Shown one piece after another: positions 40,804-49,170 of a stretch of 64,000 bases of DNA. The first letter of the stretch is position 1. Every line of letters starts with the position of its first letter. The stretch comes from Actinoallomurus soli (GTDB lineage Bacteria; Actinomycetota; Actinomycetes; Streptosporangiales; Streptosporangiaceae): assembly GCF_024055715.1 (NCBI RefSeq), contig NZ_JAMXMV010000007.1, positions 186,001 to 250,000 of the forward strand, read 5' to 3'. The notes beneath the pieces are model-generated. The model was not told where the DNA came from, did no database searches, and saw only the letters and a program-made list of their open reading frames with translations. The position numbers and the translations under genes were made by a program.

Positions 40804-43617
40804 ATGCCCGGAAGCCCGCTGCGGGCCGGCGACCCCGAACGCGTGGGGGCGTACGCCCTCACCGGCCGCCTGGGCGAGGGCGGCCAGGGGGCGGTCTATC
40901 TCGGCGACGCCCCCGACGGCCGGCAGGTCGCGGTCAAGCTCCTGCACGCGCAGTTCAGCGGGGACGCGAAGGCACGGGCCCGGTTCGCCGGGGAGCTGGC
41001 CAGCGCCAAGCGGGTGGCGCCGTTCTGCACGGCCCGGATCCTCGACGCCGACGTGGAGGGCGACACCCCCTACCTCGTCAGCGAGTACATCGACGGGCCG
41101 TCGCTGCGCCAGGTCGTCGACGCGGAGGGCCCCCGGTGGGGCGACACGCTGCAGCGCCTGGCGATCGGCACGGTCACCGCGCTGGCGGCGATCCACGAGG
41201 CGGGGATCGTCCACCGCGATTTCAAGCCCTCGAACGTGCTGCTCGCCGCCGACGGCCCACGGGTGATCGACTTCGGCATCGCCCGTGCCCTCGACGCCAC
41301 CGGCACCCTGTCGAGCACGGCGGTGGGCACGCCGTCGTACATGTCGCCCGAGCAGATCTCCGGGCTCGGCGTCGGCCCGGCGACGGACGTGTTCGCGTGG
41401 GGCTGCACGATCGTCTTCGCCGCGACGGGCTCGCCGCCGTTCGGCCAGGACTCCATCCCCGCCGTGATGAACCGCATCCTGCACCAGGAGCCCTACCTCG
41501 GGATGCTCACCGGGCCGCTCCGGGAGCTCGTCGCGACCTGCCTGGCCAAGGACCCCGGCCGGCGGCCCACCGCCCAGCAGATCCTGCTGCGCCTGCTCAG
41601 CCAGGAGGGGGTCGTCCTGCCGGGCGCGGGTGCGCCGGCGCCCACGACCATGCTGCAGGAGGGCGCGCAGGTCGCGGCCGAGGGGGCGCCGTCCGGCGGG
41701 GCGGCCGGTCCCGGCCCGTACGCGGCGGCGGGCGACACACCGCCGCCCGGCCCCTATCCCCCGGCGGGCGACACCCCGCCGCCCGGCCCGTACGCCCCGG
41801 CGGGCGACACCCCGCCGCCGAATTCGCCGCCCGGGCCCGACACGGCGCCGTACGGCCGTGAGCCGGATACCGCGCCCGGCGGCCCGTACGGCCCGCCGGC
41901 GCCGTACGACCCCTACCGGCCCGGCGGTAACCCGTCGCCGTACGCGCCGGCCGGGAACGGCCGGCGGCGGGTCCGGCCCCGTGTCGCCGCGGCCATCGCG
42001 GCGGGCGCCATGGTGATGGTCGGCCTCACCGCGATGGGGGTGTACCGGGCGGTCGACGACTACCGCACGCACTCGGGTCCCGGCCCCACGCCCCGCCCGA
42101 CGGGCCGGCTGGGCGGCGGCTTCCGGATGGCGATGTACGCCCCGGAGTCCATCGACCCGTCCAACGCCGTGCTCACCTCGGACGTGTTCGTGGCCGAGAA
42201 CCTCTTCACCGGGCTCACCACGATCCAGCCCAACGGCTCGCTCGCCAAGGCGCTGGCGACGGAGATGACGCCGAACGCCGGCTGCACGCAGTGGCACTTC
42301 ACGATCAAGCAGGGCACCACCTTCACCGACGGGAGCGCCGTCGACGCCGCCGCCTTCGTCCGCGGCTGGAACCGCGCCGCGCGCGGCCAGGGCATGGGCT
42401 ACCTGATGACCGGCATCCAGGGCTACGCCGACGTCGCGGCCGGGAAGAGCAGCACGATGTCGGGCGTGGTGGCCGAGGGCGCCGCCGGGCTGCGGGTCAC
42501 GCTGGCCAAGCCCGACTGCGACTTCGCCATGCGGGTGGCCACCCCGCCGTTCGCGCCGGTCCCCCCGTCCGCGGGTGCTCCGACCAACACCACCTTCAAC
42601 AGCCGGCCGGTCGGGAACGGCCCGTTCAAGGTCGGCCAGTACACCGCGAACCAGCGGCTGAACCTCGTCCGGAACGACTCGTACGCCCTCGCCCGGCCCA
42701 AGCTCGACACGGTCGACGTCACCTTCGTCTCCGACCTCGACCAGGCGCTGACGGGCTTCGACGCCGGCCTGTACGACTGGGCCCAGGTCGACGGGGCGAC
42801 GCCGATCAACAACGCCCGGTCCCGCCACTCCGCGGACCACAAGCTCATCCAGGTCGCCTCGACCACCATGACGTACCTGACGCCGATCACGGATCAGGGG
42901 CCGATGAAGTCCAAGGAGGCGCGGCTCGCCGTCTCCTACGCGCTGGACCGCAATGCCCTGGCCGCCACGTTCGGCCCGGGCTACGCCCCGGCCACCTCCC
43001 TGGTGCCGCCCGCGGTTCCCGGCGCCTACGTGGGCGGCTGCACCGCCTGCACCTTCAACGCCGGCCAGGCCCAGTCGCTGGCGAGGCAGGCGGGGATGGG
43101 GCCGGGCACGAAGGTGACGCTCACGAGCTCCGACCTCGCCTCCTACACGCCGTTCATGACGCTGGTGCAGAGCCAGCTGAAGACCGTGCTGGGCTGGGAC
43201 GTCCAGGTGCGGCGCCTGCAGACCAGCACCTTCTACAAGGACATGTCCGGCAAGAACCCGCAGGGAATGTACCGGCTGTCCTGGGCCGCCGACTACCCGT
43301 CGGCCGAGAACGTCCTGGACGCGCTGCTGTCGAGCGACGCCATCCAGCGCAAGAGCGACGGCTCCACCACCGGCTCGAACTACGCGCGTTACAGCAGTTC
43401 GGCCTTTGACGCCGCCATGAACACCGCCCGCGCCACCCTGGACCAGACCCAGCGGACCGAGCGGCTGCACGCGGCGGAGAAGATCGCGCTGGACGACATG
43501 GCCATGATCCCGATCTGCTCGCATCCGGTGTACCGGGTCGCCGACACCGCGTCCTTCGCCGGCATGGACCTGGACTACACCGGCTTCCCGGTGCTGACCA
43601 CGACCGCGCACAAGTGA
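40804..43617 (+). CDS. Ser/Thr kinase fused to an extracellular peptide-type solute-binding domain
   Basis: The protein has 937 residues. The kinase domain (about 15-275) has GEGGQGAVYLG, VAVKLLHAQ, HRDFKPSN, DFGIARA and GTPSYMSPEQ. A linker (about 305-390) repeats GDTPPPGPYxPA. A membrane helix (about 394-416) leads to a family-5 (OppA/DppA-like) binding domain from about 436 to the end. That domain has SLAKALATEMTPN, WHFTIKQGTTFTDGSAVDA, NGPFKVGQY and AVSYALDRNALAATFGPGYA. The design implies that binding of a peptide or similar solute outside controls phosphorylation inside. It is coupled closely to the preceding kinase gene, and no ABC permease is nearby. Confidence 0.92.
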   Translation: MPGSPLRAGDPERVGAYALTGRLGEGGQGAVYLGDAPDGRQVAVKLLHAQFSGDAKARARFAGELASAKRVAPFCTARILDADVEGDTPYLVSEYIDGPSLRQVVDAEGPRWGDTLQRLAIGTVTALAAIHEAGIVHRDFKPSNVLLAADGPRVIDFGIARALDATGTLSSTAVGTPSYMSPEQISGLGVGPATDVFAWGCTIVFAATGSPPFGQDSIPAVMNRILHQEPYLGMLTGPLRELVATCLAKDPGRRPTAQQILLRLLSQEGVVLPGAGAPAPTTMLQEGAQVAAEGAPSGGAAGPGPYAAAGDTPPPGPYPPAGDTPPPGPYAPAGDTPPPNSPPGPDTAPYGREPDTAPGGPYGPPAPYDPYRPGGNPSPYAPAGNGRRRVRPRVAAAIAAGAMVMVGLTAMGVYRAVDDYRTHSGPGPTPRPTGRLGGGFRMAMYAPESIDPSNAVLTSDVFVAENLFTGLTTIQPNGSLAKALATEMTPNAGCTQWHFTIKQGTTFTDGSAVDAAAFVRGWNRAARGQGMGYLMTGIQGYADVAAGKSSTMSGVVAEGAAGLRVTLAKPDCDFAMRVATPPFAPVPPSAGAPTNTTFNSRPVGNGPFKVGQYTANQRLNLVRNDSYALARPKLDTVDVTFVSDLDQALTGFDAGLYDWAQVDGATPINNARSRHSADHKLIQVASTTMTYLTPITDQGPMKSKEARLAVSYALDRNALAATFGPGYAPATSLVPPAVPGAYVGGCTACTFNAGQAQSLARQAGMGPGTKVTLTSSDLASYTPFMTLVQSQLKTVLGWDVQVRRLQTSTFYKDMSGKNPQGMYRLSWAADYPSAENVLDALLSSDAIQRKSDGSTTGSNYARYSSSAFDAAMNTARATLDQTQRTERLHAAEKIALDDMAMIPICSHPVYRVADTASFAGMDLDYTGFPVLTTTAHK

Positions 43618-43630
43618 GGCGCCGCGCGGG

Positions 43631-44758
43631 TCAGGAGAGCGGCAGCCGCACCGTCACGATCAGGCCGCCGTCCTCGCGCGGCGTGGCGATCACCGTCCCG
43701 CCGTGCGCGCCGACCACCGACCGCACGATGGACAGGCCCAGGCCCGCGCCCTTGGACGACTCGACCCGGTCGGTGTTGAGCCGGCGGAACGGCTCGAACA
43801 GACTCTGCACCTCATAGGCGGGCACCACCGGCCCGGTGTTCTCCACCTGGCAGGTCGCCCAGCCGTCCAGCACTCCGGTGCGGACGACGACCATCCCGTC
43901 GTCGACGTTGTGCCGGATCGCGTTGTCGACGAGGTTCGAGACCAGGTGCTCCAGCAGCACCGGGTCCCCCACCGTCGGCGCCTCGGTGAGCTCCGGCTTG
44001 ATGTCGATGTCCGGCCGGTCCGCCCGGCCTCCGGTCTTGAGGACCGTGGACGCGACCTCGCCCAGGTCCACCTCGGTACGGGTCGTCAGCTCGCGCTCGC
44101 TCCGGGCCAGGAGGAGCAGCCCCTCGATCAGGCGTTCGTGGCGCGCGTTGTTCGCCAGGAGGGTCTTGCCGACCGTCTTCATGTCCTCCGACGCCTCGGG
44201 ATCGGTGACCGCGACCTCCAGCAGGGTCCGGTTGATGGCGAGCGGCGTGCGCAGTTCGTGCGAGGCGTTGCTGACGAACCGGCGCTGTGTGTCGAACGCC
44301 TGGCTGAGGCGGTCGAGCATGGCGTCGAAGGTGTCGGCCAGCTCCTTGATCTCGTCCTCGGGCCCCTGCATGGCGATCCGCTGGTGCAGGGTGCTCTCGG
44401 AGAGCTTGCGCGCGGTCGCGGTGACCTTCTGCAGCGGCGCGAGCGCCCGGTCGGCGACGAACCAGCCGAGGGCCAGCGCGATCAGGCCGACGCCGAGCAG
44501 CGCGAACGCCGACTGCACGATCAGCCGGTGCTGCACCTCGTCGATGAAGGCCCGCCGGATCGCGTCCGCCTGCTGCTGCGTCAGCCCCGGCTCGGCCGAC
44601 TGCACGGTGAACGGGAGGCTCTCCAGGATGTTGGTGACCAGGACGTACGCGACCGTCAGCAGCAGGAACCCCGCCGCGAAGAACAGCCCCCCGTACAGCA
44701 GCGTGAGCCGCAGCCGCACCGTCAGGCGGCGCGGCAGCGAGCCGGGCGAAGGGATCAA
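43631..44758 (-). CDS. Sensor histidine kinase (CutS-like)
   Basis: The protein has 375 residues. Membrane helices at about 19-43 and 81-101 flank a short extracytoplasmic loop of about 37 residues. HAMP (about 102-155) is followed by the H-box with His167 (SNASHELRTPLAI), the N-box NLVDNAIRHN and GAGLGLSIVRSV. It is a complete kinase. Its ATG overlaps the regulator stop as ATGA, so the pair is co-translated. Position next to DUF4193, dut and ferrochelatase genes and the small loop suggest the actinobacterial CutRS pair, but the loop lacks cysteines. Signal unknown. Confidence 0.87.
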   Translation of the reverse strand: MIPSPGSLPRRLTVRLRLTLLYGGLFFAAGFLLLTVAYVLVTNILESLPFTVQSAEPGLTQQQADAIRRAFIDEVQHRLIVQSAFALLGVGLIALALGWFVADRALAPLQKVTATARKLSESTLHQRIAMQGPEDEIKELADTFDAMLDRLSQAFDTQRRFVSNASHELRTPLAINRTLLEVAVTDPEASEDMKTVGKTLLANNARHERLIEGLLLLARSERELTTRTEVDLGEVASTVLKTGGRADRPDIDIKPELTEAPTVGDPVLLEHLVSNLVDNAIRHNVDDGMVVVRTGVLDGWATCQVENTGPVVPAYEVQSLFEPFRRLNTDRVESSKGAGLGLSIVRSVVGAHGGTVIATPREDGGLIVTVRLPLS

Positions 44759-45408
44759 AGACGGTACCCCGCGCCCGGAACGGTCTCGATGACCTGGGGC
44801 TCACCGAGTTTCTTGCGGAGCGTCATCATCGTCACCCTCACCACGTTGGTGAACGGATCGATGTTCTCGTCCCAGGCCTTCTCCAGCAGGTGCTCGGCGC
44901 TGACGACGGTGCCCTGCGCCCGCATCAGCACCTCCAGGACGGCGAACTCCTTGGGCGTCAGGTCCACCGGGCGGCCGTCGCGCGTGACGGAGCGGCGGGC
45001 GGGATCCAGCCGCACGCCGGAGCGCTCGAGGACGGGCGGCAGCGGCGGCGCGGAACGCCGGCCCAGCGCGCGGATCCGGGCGATCAGCTCGGCGAAGGCG
45101 AACGGCTTGGCGAGGTAGTCGTCGGCCCCGATCGACAGCCCCTCGACCTTGTCATCCAGCTCCCCCGCCGCGGTCAGCATGAGGACCCGCGCCGTGGCCC
45201 CGTCGGCGACGAGGCTCCGGCAGACCTCGTCGCCGTGGACCCGCGGCAGGTCGCGGTCCAGTACGACCACGTCGTAGTCGTTGACGCTGGTCCGCTCCAG
45301 CGCGCTGGCGCCGTCGTACGCGACGTCGACGGCCATCGCCTCGCGCCGCAGCCCGGTGGCGATGGTGTCGGCGAGTACGCGCTCATCCTCGACGACCAGG
45401 ACTCTCAC
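44755..45408 (-). CDS. OmpR-family response regulator (CutR-like)
   Basis: The protein has 217 residues. The receiver has Glu7/Asp8, phospho-acceptor Asp51 (VVVLDRDLPRVHGDE) and the Lys in YLAKPFAF. The winged-helix DNA-binding part has VDLTPKEFAVLEVLMRAQ and ends IETVPGAGYRL. Length and layout fit the CutR/OmpR type. It is transcribed first, followed by its kinase. Target genes are unknown. Confidence 0.9.
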   Translation of the reverse strand: MRVLVVEDERVLADTIATGLRREAMAVDVAYDGASALERTSVNDYDVVVLDRDLPRVHGDEVCRSLVADGATARVLMLTAAGELDDKVEGLSIGADDYLAKPFAFAELIARIRALGRRSAPPLPPVLERSGVRLDPARRSVTRDGRPVDLTPKEFAVLEVLMRAQGTVVSAEHLLEKAWDENIDPFTNVVRVTMMTLRKKLGEPQVIETVPGAGYRL

Positions 45409-45566
45409 CCGTTTCCACCCCCTGGAAAGCCACGCGCTGGACCGGCAGCATCAGTTATGTCACAGCGCGTGTAAGCCCCTGATAAGCCGCGTCCAGGATA
45501 TTCGGAGGTTTACCGCGAAGACCGTCTTGGGTAGGGGTGCCTGGCGAACCATTGAAAGGAGACCGC

Positions 45567-45737
45567 GTGGGCGAGTTGACGGCCACGATCCACCAGCGCC
45601 TGTCCGATGCGTACGATTCGCTCCGGACGGCCCGCGACACGGGCGACGATCTCCTGATCGACGCCCAGCAGGCCGAGATCGACGACCTGCGGCGCACCGC
45701 CGCGGACCACGGGATCGACCTCCCGCGCTGCGACTGA
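45567..45737 (+). CDS. Small charged helical protein
   Basis: The 56-residue product from the GTG at 45567 has AAAGGAGA five bases upstream. It is rich in Asp, Arg and Ala (LTATIHQRLSDAYDSLRTAR, LIDAQQAEIDDLRRTAADHG), suggesting a short helical hairpin without Cys or membrane segment. I recall similar small proteins of unknown role in actinobacteria. A strong terminator follows 38 bp after its stop, supporting a real, independently transcribed gene. Confidence 0.7.
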   Translation: MGELTATIHQRLSDAYDSLRTARDTGDDLLIDAQQAEIDDLRRTAADHGIDLPRCD

Positions 45738-45774
45738 GCGGTTCAGGCGCAGGCGACTTCGAAGACGTACGGGG

Positions 45775-45799
45775 GCCCCGCACCGGATCGGTGCGGGGC
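45775..45799. terminator. Near-perfect hairpin terminator
   Basis: Arms GCCCCGCACCG (45775-45785) and CGGTGCGGGGC (45789-45799) are perfect complements with a 3-base loop, between the small protein gene (+) and the convergent inositol monophosphatase gene (-). Confidence 0.8.
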
Positions 45800-45840
45800 T
45801 CCGCGTACTCGGTGAAACGGACCCTCCGACGGCCCGCGCC

Positions 45841-45947
45841 GTCGGCGCGCGGCGTCGGCGCGCGGCGTCGCGAAGTCGGCCCACCGCGCCCCGGTGTCGG
45901 CCCACGGCGCCACGGCGTCGGCCCACGGCGTCGCGGTGCGGGCGCGC
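45841..45947. repeat. Short tandem GC-rich repeats
   Basis: Two 13-bp units GTCGGCGCGCGGC (45841 and 45854) are followed by three GTCGGCCCAC-containing units. They sit just beyond the 3' end of the inositol monophosphatase gene. No coding function is apparent. Confidence 0.6.
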
Positions 45948-45951
45948 GCCG

Positions 45952-46749
45952 TCAGTTCGCGGCGCCGGCCTCGTCGAGGAGGTCGTGCAGCGGGCCGAAC
46001 AGGTCGGGAGCTGCGGCCATCGTGAGGTCGACGCTCGGCGGGCGGCCGTTCAGGCCGCCGACCGACCCGCCGGCCTCCTGGACGATCAGCCCGCCGGCGG
46101 CGAAGTCCCAGAGGTGGGGTCCCTGCTCGTAGTAGGCGTCGACCCGGCCCGCGGCCACGGAGCACAGGTCCACGGCCGCCGAACCGCCGCGCCGGATGTC
46201 CCGGACCCGGGGCAGCACCTGGCGCAGGGTCTCGGCCTGCCGGGCACGGCGCTCGGCGGCGTATCCGAACCCGGTCGCGACCAGGGCCTGGTCCAGGGAG
46301 ACCCCGGTGTTGCACCGCAGCCGCCGGGTCGAACCGTCCGCGCGCACCAGATGGGAGCCCCGGCCGCGGGCGGCGGTGTACAACTCGCCGCGGGCGGGCG
46401 CCGCGACGACGCCGACCACGACCTCGCCGTCCACCTCGGCGGCGATGCTGACGGCCCAGTCGGGCAGGTCGTACAGGTAGTTGACCGTGCCGTCGATCGG
46501 GTCGATGATCCAGCGGACGCCGCTGGATCCGCCGGTCTCACCGCCCTCCTCGCCGAGGAAGGCGTCGCCCGGCCGGGCGGCCCGGATGCGGTCCACGATC
46601 AGCCGCTCGGACGCCTTGTCCATCTCGGTGACGACGTCGGTCGAGCTGCTCTTGGTGTACGCCACGCCGAGATCGGCCGGCCGCTTGTCGACGAGCATGA
46701 CGGCGGCGACCTCCGCCGTGCTGATCGCCAGCTCCAACAGGTCCTGCAC
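45952..46749 (-). CDS. Inositol monophosphatase family protein
   Basis: The protein has 265 residues. The metal-binding motifs of the family are present: FLGEEGGETGG (GEE), WIIDPIDGTVNYLYDLPDWA (DPIDGT) and GPHLWDFAAGGLIVQEAGG (WDxAAG). It dephosphorylates inositol-1-phosphate or a related sugar phosphate. In actinobacteria this feeds phosphatidylinositol and mycothiol synthesis. The gene lies 59 bp downstream of the ferrochelatase gene on the same strand, a conserved pairing. Confidence 0.9.
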   Translation of the reverse strand: MQDLLELAISTAEVAAVMLVDKRPADLGVAYTKSSSTDVVTEMDKASERLIVDRIRAARPGDAFLGEEGGETGGSSGVRWIIDPIDGTVNYLYDLPDWAVSIAAEVDGEVVVGVVAAPARGELYTAARGRGSHLVRADGSTRRLRCNTGVSLDQALVATGFGYAAERRARQAETLRQVLPRVRDIRRGGSAAVDLCSVAAGRVDAYYEQGPHLWDFAAGGLIVQEAGGSVGGLNGRPPSVDLTMAAAPDLFGPLHDLLDEAGAAN

Positions 46750-46808
46750 GTTCCCCCCTCACGGATTGGGACTGGTACGGCGCCGTGCGCGCCGGTGGGC
46801 GCCGGTCG

Positions 46809-47801
46809 TCAGCCCGCGCGGCGACAGTGGCCCGCGGCGCAGTGGTCCGGGCGCGGCCCGAGGGTCCCCAGCGCGGGGCGTTCGGCGCCGTCGCGCTCCA
46901 GAAGCAGTTCGCGGACCATCGCGACGAACCGGGGATGCGTCCCCGGCGTGGCCGCCCGCTCGATCCGCAGGCCCAGGCGGCCGGCGAGCTCCGCCGCCTC
47001 GACGTCCAGGTCGTACTTGACCTCCATGTGGTCGGAGACGAACCCGACGGGCACGATGACCGCCGCGCGGACGCCCTTGTCGTGGATCTCGGACAGGTGG
47101 TCGAGGACGTCCGGCTCCAGCCACGGCACGCTGGGCGGGCCGCTGCGGCTCTGGTACACCAGGTCCCAGGGCCGGCCCTCCGCCACGATGGCGGAGATGT
47201 CGTTCAGCTCGGCGACGTAGTCCTCCCGGCCGGGCTGGGCCAGCGGCACGCTGTGCGCGGTGAAGACCAGGCTCGCGTCGTCCCGTAGCTCGGCGGGCAG
47301 CCGGTCCAGGGCGGCCCGGGTGTTCTCGATCATCGGCTCGACGAAGCCGGGGTGGTTGTAGTAGATGCGGAGCTTGTCCAGCTCGGGGGCGTCCCCGACC
47401 TCGGCGCGGGCCCGGGCGATGTCCTCCAGGTACTGCCCGCAGCAGGAGTAGCCGCTGTAGGCGGAGGTCACGAACACCGCCGCCCGGCGTACGCCGTCGG
47501 CCTTCATCCGCCGCAGCGTGTCGGCGAGGAACGGGTGCCAGTTCCGGTTCCCCCAGTAGACCGGCAGGTCGAGGCCGTTCGCGGCGAAGTCGGCCTCGAT
47601 GGCGGCCTTGAGGTCGCGGCACTGCTGGTTGATGGGGCTGGCGCCGCCGAAGTGGTGGTAGTGCTCGGCCACGCTTTCGAGGCGGGCCCGCGGGACCCCC
47701 CGGCCCCGCGTGACGTTCTCCAGGAACGGCATGACGTCCTCGGGCCCCTCCGGCCCACCGAAGGACAGCAACAGCAGCGCGTCGTACGGCATGTCCACCA
47801 T
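46809..47801 (-). CDS. cpfC: Ferrochelatase (coproporphyrin III type)
   Basis: The protein has 330 residues. YDALLLLSFGGPEGPEDVMP, HFGGASPINQQC, VYWGNRNWHPFLADTL and the active-site VFTAHSVPLAQPGREDY identify a ferrochelatase. The family inserts Fe2+ into porphyrin. Actinobacteria use the coproporphyrin-dependent haem route, so the substrate is likely coproporphyrin III. The Cys residues near SGYSCCGQYLED and the C-terminal HCAAGHC are consistent with the [2Fe-2S] cluster of actinobacterial enzymes. An older name is hemH. Confidence 0.92.
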   Translation of the reverse strand: MVDMPYDALLLLSFGGPEGPEDVMPFLENVTRGRGVPRARLESVAEHYHHFGGASPINQQCRDLKAAIEADFAANGLDLPVYWGNRNWHPFLADTLRRMKADGVRRAAVFVTSAYSGYSCCGQYLEDIARARAEVGDAPELDKLRIYYNHPGFVEPMIENTRAALDRLPAELRDDASLVFTAHSVPLAQPGREDYVAELNDISAIVAEGRPWDLVYQSRSGPPSVPWLEPDVLDHLSEIHDKGVRAAVIVPVGFVSDHMEVKYDLDVEAAELAGRLGLRIERAATPGTHPRFVAMVRELLLERDGAERPALGTLGPRPDHCAAGHCRRAG

Positions 47802-47834
47802 CCAACCAGCCGTCCGGCGCCGTCCGGCACGCCC

Positions 47835-49001
47835 CTATGAGTACCGGCGGGCGTAGGCCTGGGCCAGGGACAGCACGTTGTTCACGTACGCCTGCGAGTG
47901 GTTGTAGGCCCAGACCGCCCGGGACAGGCCGCTGCCGCCGCGGCCCGCGCCGCTCGCGCACAGGTACTTCGCCGCCGCGGGCACGGCGTCGTAGGGGTCC
48001 ATGATGTCGGCCTTGCCGTCGCCGTCGCCGTCGACGCCGTAGATCCGCCAGGTGGCCGGCATGAACTGCATCGGGCCGAGCGCGCCCGCGCTCGACGGGC
48101 CGGTGTTGCGCCCGTGGTCGCTCTCGATCTGCCCGATCGCGGCCAGCACGGTCCACGACAGGCCCGGGCAGAGGCGGGCCGACTGCTGGTACAGGGCGAG
48201 GTACGTGCCGGGGCGCCCGGCCGACGTCCGCGGCTGCTGCGCGGGCTGTCCCTTCGGCGGCGTCGCGGACTGGTGCAGGTCGATGACCTGGCTGTGCGCG
48301 CCGACGAGCTTGCGCAGCCGCGACCCGAGGTCCGTGAGGTCGGCGCCGGGCGCGTTGACGAGGAGGGCGAGGTCGTGGACGAGCCCGATCCGGCGTCCCA
48401 TCGCGCGGCCGACGAGGACGTTGATGCCGGGCAGCCCGAGCGGGCCGGAGCCGCCCATGGTGACGAACAGCTGGGTGCGGCCGATGACCGGGTACTGCAT
48501 CGACTCGCGCAGTCCGTACTGCTGCTGGACCTCGTCGGTGACGACGAACCGGTCCTGGGCGAGGGCGTTCCACAGCGCGTCGTTCTTCGCGGTGCCCGGC
48601 GGGGTCCAGGCGCGGAACGCCGACGGGTCGACGGCGAACATGTTCACCCGGCCGCCCTGCAGCTGTACGGCCCCGGCGTCGGCGGTGATCACGTCACGTA
48701 CGTGCTTGACGTGGGACACCTCGCGCAGCCTGGCCGGGGTGACCGTACGGTCGGCGACGACGAGGAAGTCCGGGTCGACGACCCGTTTCAGCGCGGCGGG
48801 CTGCTCGGTGCTCGGCACGAGCGTGGTGACGGGCCCGCCCTTGGCACCGTGGCCCGAAACCGGGGTGCCGTCGTCCTTCGGTGTCGTCGTCCTCGGCGCG
48901 GCGGTCACGACGTACACCGCGCCGCTGGCGGCCGTCGCGGTGGCCGCCAGCGCGATGGCCGCGACGGCGGCCGGGAGTCCTCTGCGCACGAAACGTCTCA
49001 T
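47835..49001 (-). CDS. Secreted lytic transglycosylase (SLT_2/MltB-like)
   Basis: The protein has 388 residues. The start is set at 49001 (MRRFVRRGLPAAVAAIALAA, GGGAG ribosome site), which gives a proper signal peptide; upstream in-frame sequence is not protein-like. An N-terminal domain of about 200 residues is unfamiliar. The C-terminal domain has WTVLAAIGQIESDHGRNTG (catalytic Glu), GALGPMQFMPATWRIYGVDG and DPYDAVPAAAKYLCASG. It cleaves peptidoglycan glycan strands with 1,6-anhydro product. The GDGDGKADIMDP stretch looks like a calcium-binding loop. Confidence 0.88.
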   Translation of the reverse strand: MRRFVRRGLPAAVAAIALAATATAASGAVYVVTAAPRTTTPKDDGTPVSGHGAKGGPVTTLVPSTEQPAALKRVVDPDFLVVADRTVTPARLREVSHVKHVRDVITADAGAVQLQGGRVNMFAVDPSAFRAWTPPGTAKNDALWNALAQDRFVVTDEVQQQYGLRESMQYPVIGRTQLFVTMGGSGPLGLPGINVLVGRAMGRRIGLVHDLALLVNAPGADLTDLGSRLRKLVGAHSQVIDLHQSATPPKGQPAQQPRTSAGRPGTYLALYQQSARLCPGLSWTVLAAIGQIESDHGRNTGPSSAGALGPMQFMPATWRIYGVDGDGDGKADIMDPYDAVPAAAKYLCASGAGRGGSGLSRAVWAYNHSQAYVNNVLSLAQAYARRYS

Positions 49002-49027
49002 CGCTACTCCCAACGATCGGACCCGGC

Positions 49028-49070
49028 CGGTGGTTACCGAAGACCCACGAGGACTCGGACGGTAGTTACC
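49028..49070. promoter_or_regulatory. Direct repeat CGGT[GA]GTTACC upstream of the lytic transglycosylase gene
   Basis: The 11-mers at 49028-49038 and 49060-49070 differ at one base and are 32 bp apart, about three helical turns. On the gene's strand each contains GTAAC, the half-site associated with MtrA, a regulator of actinobacterial wall hydrolases. The binding protein is inferred weakly. Confidence 0.35.
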
Positions 49071-49170
49071 CATGGCCTGCGGGGACTCGACAGGTGCGGG
49101 CCGACGGACGAGGATCGGGTCGCCGGACCTACCGGACCTGGGCGGAACACTTGCCGGAGCCGGGCAGAAC

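Noticed and set aside
39292-43611. A 1439-codon open frame on the minus strand across both kinase genes
   Set aside because: It is the antisense shadow of two clear Ser/Thr kinase genes in GC-rich DNA. Its protein is Arg/Gly/His-rich without family motifs.
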